A DNA stretch of 53,101 nucleotides from Wenzhouxiangellaceae bacterium (GTDB taxonomy: Bacteria > Pseudomonadota > Gammaproteobacteria > Xanthomonadales > Wenzhouxiangellaceae). The notes beneath the pieces were generated by a model. The model was not told where the DNA came from, searched no databases, and saw only the letters and a program-made list of their open reading frames with translations. A program made the translations under genes and the position numbers. The stretch spans positions 1-53,101 of the forward strand of contig SLIZ01000201.1 of assembly GCA_007135395.1 (NCBI GenBank), given 5' to 3'. Each line of letters opens with the position of its first letter. Positions within the stretch are counted from its first letter, which is position 1. Of this stretch, positions 1 through 7,023 are shown one piece after another.

Positions 1-1200
1 GATGCCGGCATCATCCACATGAACGGCCGGATCTACGATGCCCAGCTCGGCCGCTTCCTGCAGGCCGACCCGTTCGTCGAGGACACCACCACGCTCAACC
101 GCTACACCTACGTGCACAATAACCCGTTGGCGTATACGGACCCGAGCGGTTATTTCTCTAGCTTCGCGCCCCACCGACTCCTCAATCGTGCCAGAAGGGG
201 CCTCATGCGGGCCATGGGACCGGAGGCAAGTGCGGTAGCCACCTCTGTGGGTTGTGCTGCCGTCGGTGTCGTAAGTGCCGGCGCAGGGGCTGCACCTTGT
301 GCTGCGTATACTAGTTATCAAATGACCCGTGCCTTTGGAGGCAGTCAAAGCGACGCATTCGGAAATGCGATGGTGGCCGGGGTCACGGCTGCCGCTTTCA
401 CTGCAGTGGCCAGCTCGGGCATCTCAAGTACAACCGGGCGAATGTTTGCCTATGGGGCTATTGGAGGTGCGAGTAGCAGAGTGCAGGGCGGAAGTTTCTC
501 ACAGGGGTTTATTTCGTCTGCATTTTCGAGCGTGACCTCGCCGTACATCAGTAGCGCCCCCGGAGGTGATGTGGGGCAGATCACAATAGCGGCCATTCTT
601 GGTGGCACGATCTCAAGTGTTTCCGGAGGTAAGTTCGCAAATGGGGCGGCTACTGCGGCGATGAGTTATGCGTTCGCCCAAACCGCAAACCGCAGTCAAG
701 GTGGCGGGCGTCGTTCCGGTACGGCTGGGTTATCAGGCTCACAAGAAGAAGCCTTTGGGTTATTGCAAGCTGAAGCTCAGACCGTTCTTTCTGATCTTGA
801 GGCGAGAATTGACGCTGCTTGGGCAGCAAATGATGTTGATTTGGCTGTTGAGTTACGTGACGCTTGGTTTGCGCTAATGAAAACAAGAGTAACGTTCTCT
901 CGGCATGGGGACTATGCAGAAACGACCACCGGCTATTTGTCAAACGGGAGAATTCTGGACGTTACTATGGACTTCGATGCTGGTAGTGTCCTGCATTTGT
1001 ATAGACATGGCGCGCCTGCTGTGACTTCGGAAGGGTACTTTGTTGATATGCAGTCTGGGCGACAGGGAGTTAGGGAGCTGTTGGTCCATGAGGCTCGACA
1101 TGGCACTATCCATAACATCTTTGGTCCTTCTGGAGCGCAGCTAACTCAAAGACAAATGGAGCGTGATGCAGATGCGTTTATAAGGAAGGTGTATCCATGA
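1..1200 (+). CDS. Rhs/YD-repeat protein, C-terminal end with putative zinc-metallopeptidase toxin domain (5' truncated)
   Basis: The reading frame is open from base 1, so the gene begins upstream of the window. The first ~50 visible residues are the Rhs-associated core: [17 protein letters not shown], then [19 protein letters not shown], the usual boundary after which the polymorphic tip begins. Residues from about 60 to 240 are Gly/Ala/Ser-rich with hydrophobic stretches, typical of the pre-toxin segment that follows this boundary. The last ~150 residues differ in character and end with HEARHGTIH followed by ERDADAF. That is an HExxH zinc site plus a downstream E-x-x-A-D pattern of gluzincin type, so a peptidase (Tox-MPTase-like) tip is the best guess. 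The stop overlaps the start of the next gene (ATGA), as expected for a toxin/immunity pair. The tail is less G+C-rich than the rest of the window, consistent with exchange of tips. The Rhs identity is firm; the toxin activity is inference. Confidence 0.85.
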   Translation, partial: DAGIIHMNGRIYDAQLGRFLQADPFVEDTTTLNRYTYVHNNPLAYTDPSGYFSSFAPHRLLNRARRGLMRAMGPEASAVATSVGCAAVGVVSAGAGAAPCAAYTSYQMTRAFGGSQSDAFGNAMVAGVTAAAFTAVASSGISSTTGRMFAYGAIGGASSRVQGGSFSQGFISSAFSSVTSPYISSAPGGDVGQITIAAILGGTISSVSGGKFANGAATAAMSYAFAQTANRSQGGGRRSGTAGLSGSQEEAFGLLQAEAQTVLSDLEARIDAAWAANDVDLAVELRDAWFALMKTRVTFSRHGDYAETTTGYLSNGRILDVTMDFDAGSVLHLYRHGAPAVTSEGYFVDMQSGRQGVRELLVHEARHGTIHNIFGPSGAQLTQRQMERDADAFIRKVYP

Positions 1201-1760
1201 GGGCCGGATTTTTGAAACGATATGTTTTTGTTGCATTTGCTTTCAGTTTAGTAGGCTGTGTTTCGAGTCAGGGCGGTATGTCGATGCTGTTTAAAGCGCT
1301 TGTATTTGATGAGATTCCTGATGCAACTTTCACTGCAGGATATACTGATACCATTGAGATTGACGAAGCAGACGGGGTTGTAAGGTACAGTGGGGGCAGA
1401 CGATACACGCCTCTCCTGGATTGTGGGGATGATGCTTGGTTATGTATATCGGATGGCCACATCGAGTTTGCCGTTCGTAGAGACTGGCGAGGAGAGGAGG
1501 ACTCATGGGTATACCGCGACATGGCCTATTCTGTTTTGCGTAGCTCATCACGGCGTGAATATATTGTGGATGATACATCTTATTATATTCTTGCCAGTCC
1601 TCAGTCAGAGTTGGCTGAACGAACCTTGCCAAAAGTATTTCTGTACTCGACAGAGAAAGGCATTACCGCGATAACGATGTTTTTGCAGGGCTACAATGAA
1701 GTCCTAGTGCCAACGACATATGTTCGGGTCGATAGCGTCAAGAGTTTGGCTCCGGATTAG
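1197..1760 (+). CDS. Predicted lipoprotein, probable immunity protein of the Rhs toxin
   Basis: This 187-residue protein starts at an ATG that overlaps the stop of the Rhs gene by four bases, so translation is probably coupled. The N-terminus is a lipoprotein signal: MRAGFLKRY, a hydrophobic stretch, then the lipobox LVGC with Cys21. The residue after the cysteine is Val, not Asp, which in gammaproteobacteria favours the outer membrane. The rest is a soluble domain of no family I recognise. Base composition is clearly A+T-richer than the neighbouring housekeeping genes, which suggests horizontal transfer. Position directly behind an Rhs tip is the classic place for the cognate immunity gene. 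A periplasmic lipoprotein would make sense if the toxin acts in the cell envelope. The immunity role rests on position, not homology. Confidence 0.7.
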   Translation: MRAGFLKRYVFVAFAFSLVGCVSSQGGMSMLFKALVFDEIPDATFTAGYTDTIEIDEADGVVRYSGGRRYTPLLDCGDDAWLCISDGHIEFAVRRDWRGEEDSWVYRDMAYSVLRSSSRREYIVDDTSYYILASPQSELAERTLPKVFLYSTEKGITAITMFLQGYNEVLVPTTYVRVDSVKSLAPD

Positions 1761-1772
1761 CTTCAGGAGACT

Positions 1773-1822
1773 AGAAGCAGAAGAACCAGAAGAATCAGGA
1801 AGAAGAACCACCAGAAATGCCA
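1773..1822. repeat. Short degenerate GAAGAACCA-type repeat after the immunity gene
   Basis: Just after the stop at 1760 there are several nine-base units close to GAAGAACCA: 1780-1788, 1789-1797 (GAAGAATCA), 1802-1810 and a weaker copy at 1814-1822, with GAAGCA at 1774-1779. They are purine-rich and imperfect. No function is evident. The interval 1761-2027 otherwise holds no gene I can support. Confidence 0.4.
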
Positions 1823-1936
1823 ATCTGGGACAAAGAAAACCGGGACACACTTTATTTGAAGCCTTCCGCAAGCCAGCTCCCTTCAAATTTCCGCCCAGAA
1901 ACACCTGCCAACACCGCCTGAATGAGCCCACACTGA

Positions 1937-1955
1937 ATATACATCAAGTGTATAT
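1937..1955. repeat. AT-rich inverted repeat (ATATACA / TGTATAT)
   Basis: Two perfect seven-base arms, ATATACA at 1937-1943 and TGTATAT at 1949-1955, are separated by five bases. It stands out as an A+T-rich palindrome in an otherwise G+C-rich region. It could be an operator for a regulator of the element that follows, or a weak hairpin. There is no T-run making it a terminator. Confidence 0.35.
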
Positions 1956-2027
1956 GTTTGCGCCCGGTAAGTGAAGCAAACATTTTTTGCATAAACCCCT
2001 TGACAGGGTTTTGGGAGAACTCCGGTT

Positions 2028-2141
2028 ATGGCCCGCATTCCCGAACAACAGGTCACCCGCCTGAAAATCGAGGTCTTGATCGTGCGCCTGGTCGAGGCCG
2101 CCGAGGACCGGGAGGACCGGGACACCCACGAAACTGATTAA
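2028..2141 (+). pseudogene. 5' fragment of a CHC2 zinc-finger (DNA-primase-like) gene
   Basis: A 37-codon frame starts with MARIPEQQVTRLKIEV and continues LIVRLVEAAE. From memory, this matches the first ~25 residues of CHC2 zinc-finger/toprim primase-like proteins carried on integrated elements in gammaproteobacteria. After that the frame turns into an unrelated DREDRD stretch and stops, so the zinc finger and everything behind it is missing. A TTGACA at 2000-2005 may be its old -35 box, but I see no convincing -10. The fragment lies between the Rhs locus and the IS66 remnant, which marks the interval as a decayed mobile-element junction. Confidence 0.5.
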
Positions 2142-2181
2142 TGAAATTCCCGAGAAATTTTCGGACACCCACATTTTGTCG

Positions 2182-2207
2182 GTAAGCGCCCACCAACCCG
2201 CACCCTT
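2182..2207 (+). repeat. IS66 left terminal inverted repeat
   Basis: Begins GTAAGCGCC and pairs with 2666-2691 over 26 bases with about four mismatches. Confidence 0.75.
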
Positions 2208-2265
2208 CCCAGCTCTCTGTAGATCACTATTCTGACTTCGTCGATTGTTCTGATGGAGACGGAGA

Positions 2266-2683
2266 GTGAGCAGGCGTTATCTCAAGGCCGAGCAGTGGCG
2301 GGAGCTGATTGCGCAACAGGCGGCTGGTACGGAGTCGGTGATCGAGTTTTGCCAACGCCACGGCCTGACACCGAAGTCGTTTTTACCGACGCCGCAAGGA
2401 ACTGCGTGATGCCGACCAGCACAAGGGCATGGTTGCGGTCGCGCCACCTTTTGAGAATGCCATCCGGCCGTTTGCCATCGGCAGAAAGAACTGGTTGTTC
2501 TCAACGACTCAGGCCGGCGCACGAGCCAGCGCCAACCTCTACAGCCTCATCGAAACAGCCAAGGGCCACGGCATCGAGCCGTATGCCTACCTGCGCCACG
2601 TTTTCAAAGAACTCCCGCTGGCCGAAACCGTGGACGATATTGACGCATTACTGCCGCAGGCGGTCAAGGGTGGGGGTTCTTAG
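2266..2683 (+). pseudogene. tnpA-tnpC fusion remnant of IS66, frameshifted
   Basis: From a GTG at 2266 the frame reads SRRYLKAEQWRELIAQQ and FCQRHGLTPKSF, the N-terminus of the IS66 accessory protein TnpA, and stops at 2409. If one T is removed from the five-T run at 2380-2384, the frame continues as FYRRRKELRDADQHKG and then VAVAPPF. It passes without a stop into ENAIRPFAIGRKNWLFS, the conserved C-terminal region of the IS66 transposase TnpC, and ends at 2683. Two lesions are therefore visible: a large internal deletion joining tnpA to the tnpC tail, and a single-base frameshift in a homopolymer. None of the transposase catalytic core upstream of the tail remains, so it cannot move itself. 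Confidence 0.75.
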
Positions 2684-2691
2684 GCGCTTAC
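2666..2691 (-). repeat. IS66 right terminal inverted repeat
   Basis: The reverse complement begins GTAAGCGCC and matches the left end at 2182-2207. It contains the stop codon of the tnpC remnant. Confidence 0.75.
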
Positions 2692-2693
2692 GA

Positions 2694-2699
2694 TATAAT
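2694..2699 (+). promoter_or_regulatory. Perfect TATAAT box just outside the IS66 right end
   Basis: A consensus -10 hexamer starts two bases after the right repeat and nine bases before the ATG at 2708. No good -35 box is seen 16-18 bases upstream, inside the repeat. If it is used, the transcript would start at or next to the ATG (leaderless). It may be chance. Confidence 0.3.
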
Positions 2700-2707
2700 T
2701 GCGGCCC

Positions 2708-3121
2708 ATGGCGGCTTCGAAGTATTGCGATAACTGCGACACGCGTATTGACTGGATGGACCTGGATGCGCTTTATCGGGGCAAGAAGGTTGATTGCCGC
2801 GGTTGTGGGGTAAGACTGTTTGCGGAGCCTACGCGGCCTGCAGCATTCGTGATTTCCCTGATTCTCCTGGGCTTCAGTATTGCTCTCGTGACGCTGGTCT
2901 ATCACTGGCTGGCACCCTGGATTGGCCCCATCGCTTACCTCATTGCGGCTGCAATCTCGCTCCTGATACCCATGGTTGCGCCACCGGGCCTTGTCCGCGG
3001 GGCATCCTGGGTTCGGATTCGATTCTGCAAGGAGAGCCAATGGCAGGACAGGGTTCGCCAGCGGCAGGAGCGGATGCGTCGAGCAGCAAGCAAGAGTGCA
3101 TCTGTGAAAGGCAAGAGTTGA
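2708..3121 (+). CDS. Small zinc-ribbon membrane protein
   Basis: About 137 residues if started at the ATG at 2708; a TTG three codons earlier is less likely. The N-terminus has two knuckle pairs, CDNC (near residue 7) and CRGC (near residue 33), spaced as in a zinc ribbon. Two hydrophobic segments follow, roughly FVISLILLGFSIALVTLVY and IGPIAYLIAAAISLLIPMV. The tail is strongly basic (RQRQERMRRAASK). This is the layout of small inner-membrane proteins with a cytoplasmic zinc ribbon. I cannot name the family or its role. It is separated from the IS66 remnant by only 16 bases. Confidence 0.65.
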   Translation: MAASKYCDNCDTRIDWMDLDALYRGKKVDCRGCGVRLFAEPTRPAAFVISLILLGFSIALVTLVYHWLAPWIGPIAYLIAAAISLLIPMVAPPGLVRGASWVRIRFCKESQWQDRVRQRQERMRRAASKSASVKGKS

Positions 3122-3519
3122 CCTGTCCAGGAGTATCCATTTCTTGATGAGATGGCCATCGAATGGTCGACCCGGGGTTTCGATGACCCGCCGCGACAGA
3201 TACCTCCCGGCAATTCGTGAACTTCCTGGAAACCAAGACAGTCTCCCAGGTTCCGGTCCGTTGCGAACCAGTTGATTCCTCCGGTATCGACTTCGGGCTG
3301 CCAGTGCCGGTTGATGAGAAAGCTGCGGGTGGCGTCGATATTCCGGACGTCGACTACAGGGCCGATCACGTCGGACTTCGAAGGGGCACAGTGTGTTCTC
3401 CTGGTGAGTGCCGGGGACGATCAGGCCGGTCTTTCCCCGGCTCAAACGTCCCAGGTCAAGTGAACAATCTGCCGGCCCGGCTGTATCAAGGGACAGGAAT
3501 TGGAATGGAGTAACGAGCA
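3122..3519. other. Gene-poor interval with a probable decayed minus-strand gene
   Basis: No intact gene is supported here. Between about 3440 and 3190, read on the minus strand, codon third positions are mostly G or C and the translation looks protein-like (for example VVDVRNIDATRSFLINRHW and GGINWFATDRNLGDCLGFQ). It needs a frame change near 3390 to join an upstream piece (TGLIVPGTHQENTLC) and breaks down near 3190. I do not recognise the family. It is best read as the worn remains of a gene. Confidence 0.3.
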
Positions 3520-4275
3520 GTGAAAGTAGAGAAAATTGATTGTATTCGATTGATCCTTGCCGGGTTGGTGGCTCTGTTCCTGGCAGCTTGCCAGGCCGAT
3601 GGGGAAGGGCAGCAAGAGCCGGAGCTGGATTTTCGGGTGTTCGAACTCGATGGTAACCAGGTCGAGGAGATTACAGGTGTCCTGATCATCGTCATGCGGG
3701 ATAACGAAATCCCTGGTTCCGTGAGTCATGCCGGGGACTCCAGGCTTGTCGTCTACTCCAAGCCGCAGTTCCACGAGCAGGTCGCCGGACTGCTGGGCGA
3801 TCTGGACCCCGCAGCCGAGACAGCCGGTGAACAGGTCGGCGTGACGGTTCGATACTGGGCATTGACCATGCGCCCGGGTGTCGACGACATCGTCGAAATC
3901 CCCGAAATCGAGTCAGCTCTCGAAACGATTGCGGATCGGTTTCCACGGCACGGGTTGAAGCTCCATGACTACCTGGAATTTGAGACCCTGACCGGCAGCG
4001 ATCGCGGACAGCATGTGCGTACGGCATCCGGTGCCAGAGCACAGAATCAGCGAGTCCATGCCCTGGACGAGGGATTTCGAGTGCGTGCACACCTGCATTT
4101 CCCTTCCGACCTGGAAGCAGACCAATCGCCCCCGATCCAATATCATGTTGAAAAACAGCTTCGATCGGGGCAGGCCAGCGTGGTTGCACGAACTTTGGCT
4201 GAAACCGATGAGGATGGTGCGGCTTCCTACCAGGTACTGGTGGCGCGCCTGGATGTCGTGGATGAAACGGATTGA
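3520..4275 (+). CDS. Predicted lipoprotein upstream of an ECF sigma factor
   Basis: This 251-residue protein has a lipoprotein signal: a short charged start, a hydrophobic core, then LAAC with Cys near residue 24. The mature part includes two short segments (FRVFELDGNQVEEITGVLII and RLVVYSKPQFHEQVAGLLGDL) that resemble the short secretin/TonB N-domain pattern, in which peptide ends are compared around a loop. That is a weak impression. The rest is unassigned. It ends seven bases before the sigma factor gene, so the three genes 3520-5113 look like one transcription unit. It may be a target or a sensor partner of the sigma factor. The function is unknown. Confidence 0.65.
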   Translation: MKVEKIDCIRLILAGLVALFLAACQADGEGQQEPELDFRVFELDGNQVEEITGVLIIVMRDNEIPGSVSHAGDSRLVVYSKPQFHEQVAGLLGDLDPAAETAGEQVGVTVRYWALTMRPGVDDIVEIPEIESALETIADRFPRHGLKLHDYLEFETLTGSDRGQHVRTASGARAQNQRVHALDEGFRVRAHLHFPSDLEADQSPPIQYHVEKQLRSGQASVVARTLAETDEDGAASYQVLVARLDVVDETD

Positions 4276-4281
4276 TGAGCA

Positions 4282-4773
4282 GTGGCCCTGGACCAGAAGG
4301 AACTGGAAGCCTGTTATCGGCGCCTGGAAAAGCCCTTGTTCAACGTCCTTTATCGCTGGTTATGGAGTTCCGCTGACGCCATGGATGTAATCCAGGATTC
4401 ATTTATGAAGCTGTGGCGTCGGAGGAGTTCGGTTAAGCCGGATAGCGTGGATGCCCTGGTCTGGCGGATTGCGCTGAACCTGGCGCGTAACCGGCTGGCT
4501 TCTCGCAACCGATGGGGCTGGTTGCCACTTCCGGAAAGCCTGAAGTCCGGTTCCGAGCCAGCAAGCCAGGCCCGCCTGGACGAGCGTGATGCGCAGCTGA
4601 AGGGTGCGCTGGAAAAACTGCCACCCGCCCAGCGTGACGTCCTCTTGCTGGGTGTGTTCGGGGGACTCGACCGCAGGAATCTGGCTGGCGTGCTGGGAAT
4701 CCCGGAGGGGACGGTGGCGTCCAGGCATCACAAGGCCGTGCGTACACTCAAGGAGCTGCTTGCCCATGACTGA
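4282..4773 (+). CDS. ECF-family RNA polymerase sigma factor
   Basis: A 163-residue protein starting at GTG 4282, the only sensible start in this frame so close behind the previous gene. Region 2 is visible near residues 30-70: ADAMDVIQDSFMKLWRRR, then LVWRIALNLARNRLASR. Region 4 lies at the C-terminus: LEKLPPAQRDVLLLGVFGGL, then LAGVLGIPEGTVASRHHKA, a clear helix-turn-helix that recognises the -35 box. Length and domain order fit a minimal ECF sigma factor. The next gene overlaps its end and encodes a small membrane protein, the usual place for an anti-sigma factor. Regulation is therefore probably by membrane sequestration; the signal is unknown. Confidence 0.85.
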   Translation: MALDQKELEACYRRLEKPLFNVLYRWLWSSADAMDVIQDSFMKLWRRRSSVKPDSVDALVWRIALNLARNRLASRNRWGWLPLPESLKSGSEPASQARLDERDAQLKGALEKLPPAQRDVLLLGVFGGLDRRNLAGVLGIPEGTVASRHHKAVRTLKELLAHD

Positions 4774-5113
4774 ACTGCTGGATGATCTTTTCTCCAGAAA
4801 ATGGCTGCCCGAACTGGATCCCCCGGCCGGAGGACTGGCCCGGTTGCGCCAACGTATCCGGAGGCCCGCACTCCGGTGGCAATGGCCGGTGCCGGTCGCA
4901 GTTGGTGCTACGGCTCTGGTTGTCCTTGTATTGGTATTCCTGCCAGCGGACCGTACACCGGAACCAGGAAAACTCGAAGCCGAACTGGCTGCCGCCCTGG
5001 CCGAGGTCCAACGCCCGCCAGTTTACATGGAAGGATACCGGACCGATGAGCTGGAAAGCGCCCACCCCGAGGTAAAAATGTACTTGCTCACCCCGGAGGA
5101 TAACGGTGGCTGA
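4766..5113 (+). CDS. Small single-pass membrane protein, probable anti-sigma factor
   Basis: The ATG at 4766 overlaps the sigma factor stop by eight bases, implying translational coupling. The product is about 115 residues: an N-terminal cytoplasmic part of ~35 residues, one transmembrane helix (PVPVAVGATALVVLVLVFL, roughly residues 36-55), and a periplasmic tail of ~60 residues. Neither a ZAS zinc motif nor any other named anti-sigma domain is evident. The role is inferred from gene order and topology only. Confidence 0.6.
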   Translation: MTELLDDLFSRKWLPELDPPAGGLARLRQRIRRPALRWQWPVPVAVGATALVVLVLVFLPADRTPEPGKLEAELAAALAEVQRPPVYMEGYRTDELESAHPEVKMYLLTPEDNGG

Positions 5114-5135
5114 TGAGCAACCGCGTCGCTCACAA

Positions 5136-5558
5136 TTACCTGACCGGGTGTCGATGGGATAGAGGGGCCTGCGAATGGGCGCCGCGAAAAACGGCCTCTA
5201 TCTTGTAGCCGTCCGGGTCGATCACGAAGGCTCCGTAGAACGGGCGAGTGTAATGGGGGCGGTCGCCAGGCAGGCCTGCATCCTGGCCCCCATGAGCCAG
5301 GGCGGTTCGGTGAAAGCGGTCCACGCTTTTCCGGTTGTTGGCCATGAAGCTGATGTGCAGCCCGGGTCCTGGTTGTGCGGACTGCTTGCTTTCCCGTTCG
5401 ATGATCCAGAAAACCGGGGCTTTTCTGTCCTGTGGACCGTAACCGATGCGTCCTTGCCGCTCCTTGCACCGTTCATATCCGAGGATTCCCAGGACCGGGT
5501 CGTAGAAGGCAGCCGAATGCGCCAGATCGTTGACGGGGATGGAAACATGATCGAGCAT
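5136..5558 (-). CDS. VOC-superfamily (glyoxalase/dioxygenase-fold) protein
   Basis: A 140-residue protein with the standard one-module VOC pattern. It starts MLDHVSIPVNDLAHSAAFYD with a metal-ligand His near residue 4, and has a middle strand GLHISFMANNRKSVDRFH and an end strand YGAFVIDPDGYKIEAVF, where the last Glu is the usual metal ligand. Single-module VOC proteins act as dimers in glyoxalase, resistance or dioxygenase roles, and sequence alone does not choose between them. It is transcribed towards the sigma factor unit; the two genes end 22 bases apart with no obvious terminator. Confidence 0.8.
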   Translation of the reverse strand: MLDHVSIPVNDLAHSAAFYDPVLGILGYERCKERQGRIGYGPQDRKAPVFWIIERESKQSAQPGPGLHISFMANNRKSVDRFHRTALAHGGQDAGLPGDRPHYTRPFYGAFVIDPDGYKIEAVFRGAHSQAPLSHRHPVR

Positions 5559-5712
5559 GGAATGGACCTCCGAGGACTGGCAAGCGCTTCTGGAAAGTCA
5601 ATCGGACCATCGATGGTAAGCGATGATGCATAGCCTTTGTAAGGGTGCCGGAATTACGCGCCTGGCCGGGGGCAAAGGGGTTCACACCCGGAGGATTCAG
5701 GCGCGAGCGGCG

Positions 5713-5925
5713 TCAGTCGGAATGAACGCATTGGGTTGGCCGGTCAGCCTGGCCCGGGGAAATGGGTAGTCCCTGCTCATCCACCACGAAATGAGTGACC
5801 GGAGTTGGGTCAGAAATGGGGCCGTGATTTTTGAAAATCGATCCGATGGCGATGGATGCCAGTGCAATCAGTACAACGCCGGCAAGCAATAGGAAGGATA
5901 TGACAAGGCGGCTTTTATCAGTCAT
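5713..5925 (-). CDS. Small membrane protein, unknown function
   Basis: Seventy residues from the ATG at 5925: MTDKSRLVI, one transmembrane helix (FLLLAGVVLIALASIAIGSIF), then a ~38-residue polar tail. A longer frame runs upstream to 6048, but its extra residues look non-coding. No family is recognised. The gene stands alone between two minus-strand genes. The interval 5926-6098 holds nothing else I can support. Confidence 0.5.
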   Translation of the reverse strand: MTDKSRLVISFLLLAGVVLIALASIAIGSIFKNHGPISDPTPVTHFVVDEQGLPISPGQADRPTQCVHSD

Positions 5926-6098
5926 GTCCAGACCCGGGATTGCCAGTGCATTACCTGGATTCAGGCTAGCACCCCATGGGCTGGGAGAAAATGGAGGAAT
6001 CCGGCGAGAACTTGGACATTTCCGACAATTCTGTTGCATTGCAGGCATTTTCTCCGTTCAGCGTCAAAGTTCTGGCCGCGGGCGGGTTTCGCGGGGCA

Positions 6099-6125
6099 AC
6101 GGGCCCGCCCTGGAGGCGGGCCCGT
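6099..6125 (-). terminator. GC-rich hairpin downstream of the exported protein gene
   Basis: Perfect 11-base arms (ACGGGCCCGCC at 6099-6109 and its complement at 6115-6125) with a five-base loop. It lies eight bases beyond the stop of the minus-strand gene at 6133. The T-run is poor on both strands, so termination strength is uncertain. Confidence 0.6.
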
Positions 6126-6132
6126 TTGCTTG

Positions 6133-6879
6133 TCAGCAAAACGGCAGGTGTGGACGGGTCTTGCACAGGTCCGGCGGTCCGACGCCAGGGGGGAAGTTGT
6201 GGGGAAGATCCAGGTCTATGACGATCGCGCCCTGGCCACCGTCGGTGGAATGAGATTCCAGGCGGAATTGCCCGCCGGTCTCCAGGACTCCCTGGGTACG
6301 TATGGTCAGTGCCGGGTTCGACGATTGCTCTTCCGGATACAAGGCCTCTTCAAACCACCAGGCATATCCCCGGATAAGGGAGGGCAGGCTTTCGATTTCA
6401 TCGATGTAGACCTGGCCGGTATCGAAGATGTCATTGATCTCTTCGGCCCTGACAAACCAGATTGCCTGGTTCGGGACAAGGTTGCGTGAGCGCACGTAGA
6501 AAGGGGAGGGGTCGATTCCCGGGCCATTTGTCCACAACTCGTGGCCTTCGACCAGCAGGTCACAGTCGAAAGCTCCCGGTCCTGTCGGGCCCGGAAGATG
6601 AAAGAACTGGCCAAGGTCGAAGTCGACGGGGATGCATTCCGGGTCGCGGTAGAACACCACCGCCGACCACTCCCCATCGCTGGGCACATTGAAGTCGACA
6701 ATATCCAGGTGGATTCGGGCATAGGCAGGTACCCCCGGAGAAACTGATGGAAAGTCGAGCTTCAGTGGTTCAGCGTGGACCGGAGTAGCAAGGATCGTAA
6801 ACGCCATCAGTCCTGCAATGCAGATCAGCTTGCGGGCAAGAAATGGCCGGGTTTTGATTGGGGTATGATGATGATTCAT
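6133..6879 (-). CDS. Exported protein of unknown function
   Basis: A 248-residue protein with a Sec signal peptide. It has a basic start (HHTPIKTRPFLARKL), a hydrophobic core (ICIAGLMAFTILA), then a likely cleavage after VHA near residue 36. The mature part is acidic and rich in Pro, Asp and aromatic residues and has four Cys in two places: DPEC/DCDLL in the middle and DLCKTRPHLPFC at the end, which may form disulfides in the periplasm. No catalytic motif or known domain is apparent. It has its own upstream spacer and a hairpin behind it, so it is probably transcribed alone. Confidence 0.65.
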   Translation of the reverse strand: MNHHHTPIKTRPFLARKLICIAGLMAFTILATPVHAEPLKLDFPSVSPGVPAYARIHLDIVDFNVPSDGEWSAVVFYRDPECIPVDFDLGQFFHLPGPTGPGAFDCDLLVEGHELWTNGPGIDPSPFYVRSRNLVPNQAIWFVRAEEINDIFDTGQVYIDEIESLPSLIRGYAWWFEEALYPEEQSSNPALTIRTQGVLETGGQFRLESHSTDGGQGAIVIDLDLPHNFPPGVGPPDLCKTRPHLPFC

Positions 6880-7023
6880 AACTGTGCTCCAGGTTGGAGT
6901 AGATTTAGTCGGCGCCGGCTCGCGTAAGGGGGTTACAGTTGGCCGGCATGGTCATCATTGCCCAGGCGCACTTGCCATGACCTCAGCAAAGTATCAGCAA
7001 GTATCCGGTGCTAATCCGGGGCC

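Larger units (their letters stand above)
2182..2691 (+). mobile_element. Internally deleted IS66-family element (510 bp, both inverted repeats present)
   Basis: The left end at 2182-2207 begins GTAAGCGCC, the typical IS66-family terminus. The right end at 2666-2691, read on the minus strand, also begins GTAAGCGCC. Over 26 bases the two ends agree at all but about four positions. Inside are the start of a tnpA-like gene and the last ~80 codons of the tnpC transposase, joined directly; tnpB and most of tnpC are gone. The remnant tnpC stop (2681-2683) falls inside the right repeat. The eight flanking bases do not match (TTTTGTCG left, GATATAAT right), so no target duplication is left. The structure is that of a non-autonomous, MITE-like derivative. 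Confidence 0.75.

Noticed and set aside
2253-2813. 186-codon plus-strand frame over the IS66 remnant and into the zinc-ribbon gene
   Set aside because: It agrees with TnpA only in part and runs out of frame through the tnpC tail; the frameshifted pseudogene reading explains the sequence better.
3217-3513. 98-codon plus-strand frame in the 3122-3519 interval
   Set aside because: Third-position bias favours the minus strand here, and the plus-strand translation looks like an antisense product.
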